A stretch of DNA of 64,000 bases. Origin: Lachnospiraceae bacterium. GTDB taxonomy: Bacteria; Bacillota; Clostridia; Lachnospirales; Lachnospiraceae. Below, in pieces: positions 63,429-64,000 of the stretch. The notes below the pieces were generated by a model. That model ran no database searches and was not told where the DNA came from. It worked only from the letters and a program-made list of their open reading frames with translations. A program made the position numbers and the translations under genes. The stretch lies in the NCBI GenBank assembly GCA_902363825.1, contig CABJBK010000006.1, positions 62,001 to 126,000 on the forward strand. Reading direction: 5' to 3'. How positions within the stretch are numbered: position 1 is the first letter of the stretch; every line of letters begins with the position of its first letter.

Positions 63429-64000
63429 TTACAATTTCTTTAAAACCTCTACCGCATCCGCAAGTTCCGGGTTGTCCACACGGTAAAATTCTCCTGCGTC
63501 CGCAGCTTCCGCTTTTTTCGGATCAACCGGCAGTTTTCCAAGCACCGGAACTCCGAGCTCTTTTGCCGCTTCATCGACATGGCTCTCTCCGAAGATCTTG
63601 ATCTTTCTGCCGCAGTCCGGACATTCTACGAAACTGAAGTTCTCCACGATCCCGAGCACCGGAATGTGCATCATGGAAGCCATGTTAAATGCCTTTTTCA
63701 CGATCAGCTGTACCAGTTCCTGCGGGGAGGTGACGGTAACGATGCCGTCCACCGGAAGTGACTGGAATACGGTAAGCGGAACATCTCCGGTTCCCGGCGG
63801 CATATCCACGAACAGATAATCCAGATCGCCCCAGATGACATCCGTCCAGAACTGTTTTACCGCTCCCGCGATGACCGGGCCTCTCCATACGACCGGTGCT
63901 TCCTCATCCTCTACCAGAAGGTTGATGGACATGACTTTCACGCCGTTTGCCGCCTCGACCGGGTACACACCCTGATCTGTGCCCATCGCCGGTCCGTGAA
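63429..64000 (-). CDS. Mrp/NBP35-type ATPase, 5' part outside the window
   Basis: The C-terminal 190 or so residues of an iron-sulfur carrier P-loop protein. The window starts within HGPAMGTDQGVYPVEAANG. It continues with SINLLVEDEEAPVVWRGP, the Walker B-like YLFVDMPPGTGDVPLTV and the cluster-binding CxxC in FVECPDCGRKIKIFGES. Mrp proteins carry and transfer iron-sulfur clusters. The N-terminal P-loop lies beyond the window. It precedes uraA by 13 bases. Confidence 0.93.
   Translation of the reverse strand, partial: HGPAMGTDQGVYPVEAANGVKVMSINLLVEDEEAPVVWRGPVIAGAVKQFWTDVIWGDLDYLFVDMPPGTGDVPLTVFQSLPVDGIVTVTSPQELVQLIVKKAFNMASMMHIPVLGIVENFSFVECPDCGRKIKIFGESHVDEAAKELGVPVLGKLPVDPKKAEAADAGEFYRVDNPELADAVEVLKKL

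Noticed and set aside
1..64000. tRNA, rRNA, CRISPR arrays, insertion sequences or prophage genes
   Set aside because: No such sequence patterns were seen on either strand. The only mobile-looking stretch is the AT-rich toxin-antitoxin region.

Overview
The window reads as a chromosomal segment of an anaerobic, spore-forming, butyrate-producing member of the Lachnospiraceae (Clostridia). The basis is the acetyl-CoA to butyryl-CoA operon thl-hbd-bcd-etfB-etfA, spoVA sporulation genes, a SCIFF peptide with its radical SAM maturase beside a fused secDF, Firmicutes-type energy-coupling-factor transport, and strong AGGAGG-type ribosome binding sites throughout. The genus cannot be fixed from this sequence. 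Most genes lie on the minus strand. No rRNA, tRNA, CRISPR array or intact insertion sequence was seen.

Layout. 1-8.4 kb: a partial FlK-like thioesterase, an AIM24-family protein, spoVAC and a spoVAA-spoVAB pair (both behind sigma-G-like promoters), a TetR regulator with an unknown partner, a ThrE-type exporter, several small unknown proteins and an M14 peptidase. 8.5-13.8 kb: the butyrate operon, without crotonase. 14-16.7 kb: a coiled-coil SleB-type hydrolase, divergent from a degenerate HD-GYP protein. 16.7-21.2 kb: carAB with a structured leader. 21.2-21.5 kb: a decayed histidine kinase. 21.6-26.9 kb: two tandem secreted papain-family proteases with nearly identical C-terminal repeat domains. 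27-31.7 kb: an ABC efflux operon with two adaptor proteins. 31.8-33.1 kb: glyA. 33.1-39.7 kb: a tight six-gene glycosylation-type operon of unknown product. 39.8-45.3 kb: a DUF1294 protein, secDF, the SCIFF system and a GNAT protein. 45.4-52.7 kb: housekeeping genes (cyclophilin, small alarmone synthetase, rRNA methyltransferase, pfkA, dnaE). 52.8-55.6 kb: an AT-rich insert-like stretch with a HigBA-type toxin-antitoxin operon, then marR and a wrecked MATE transporter. 55.6-64 kb: an unknown protein, an ECF transporter operon, a polar amino acid ABC transporter, a uracil permease and a partial Mrp/NBP35 ATPase.

How the genes work together. The butyrate operon supplies thiolase, 3-hydroxybutyryl-CoA dehydrogenase and the electron-bifurcating Bcd/Etf complex; crotonase must be encoded elsewhere. 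The SCIFF peptide, its maturase and SecDF probably form one transcription unit. The six-gene operon at 33-40 kb combines two GT2 enzymes, an FAD oxidoreductase, an SDR epimerase, a TIM-barrel isomerase and a DUF2142 membrane protein, which fits making and transferring an unusual lipid-linked sugar.

The most striking observation is that the substrate-binding protein of the amino acid ABC transporter (61128-61934) is circularly permuted: the second lobe comes first and the usual N-terminal half lies at the C-terminus. The six-gene glycan operon, the degenerate HD-GYP protein, the twin-operator toxin-antitoxin promoter and the two decayed genes also merit follow-up.
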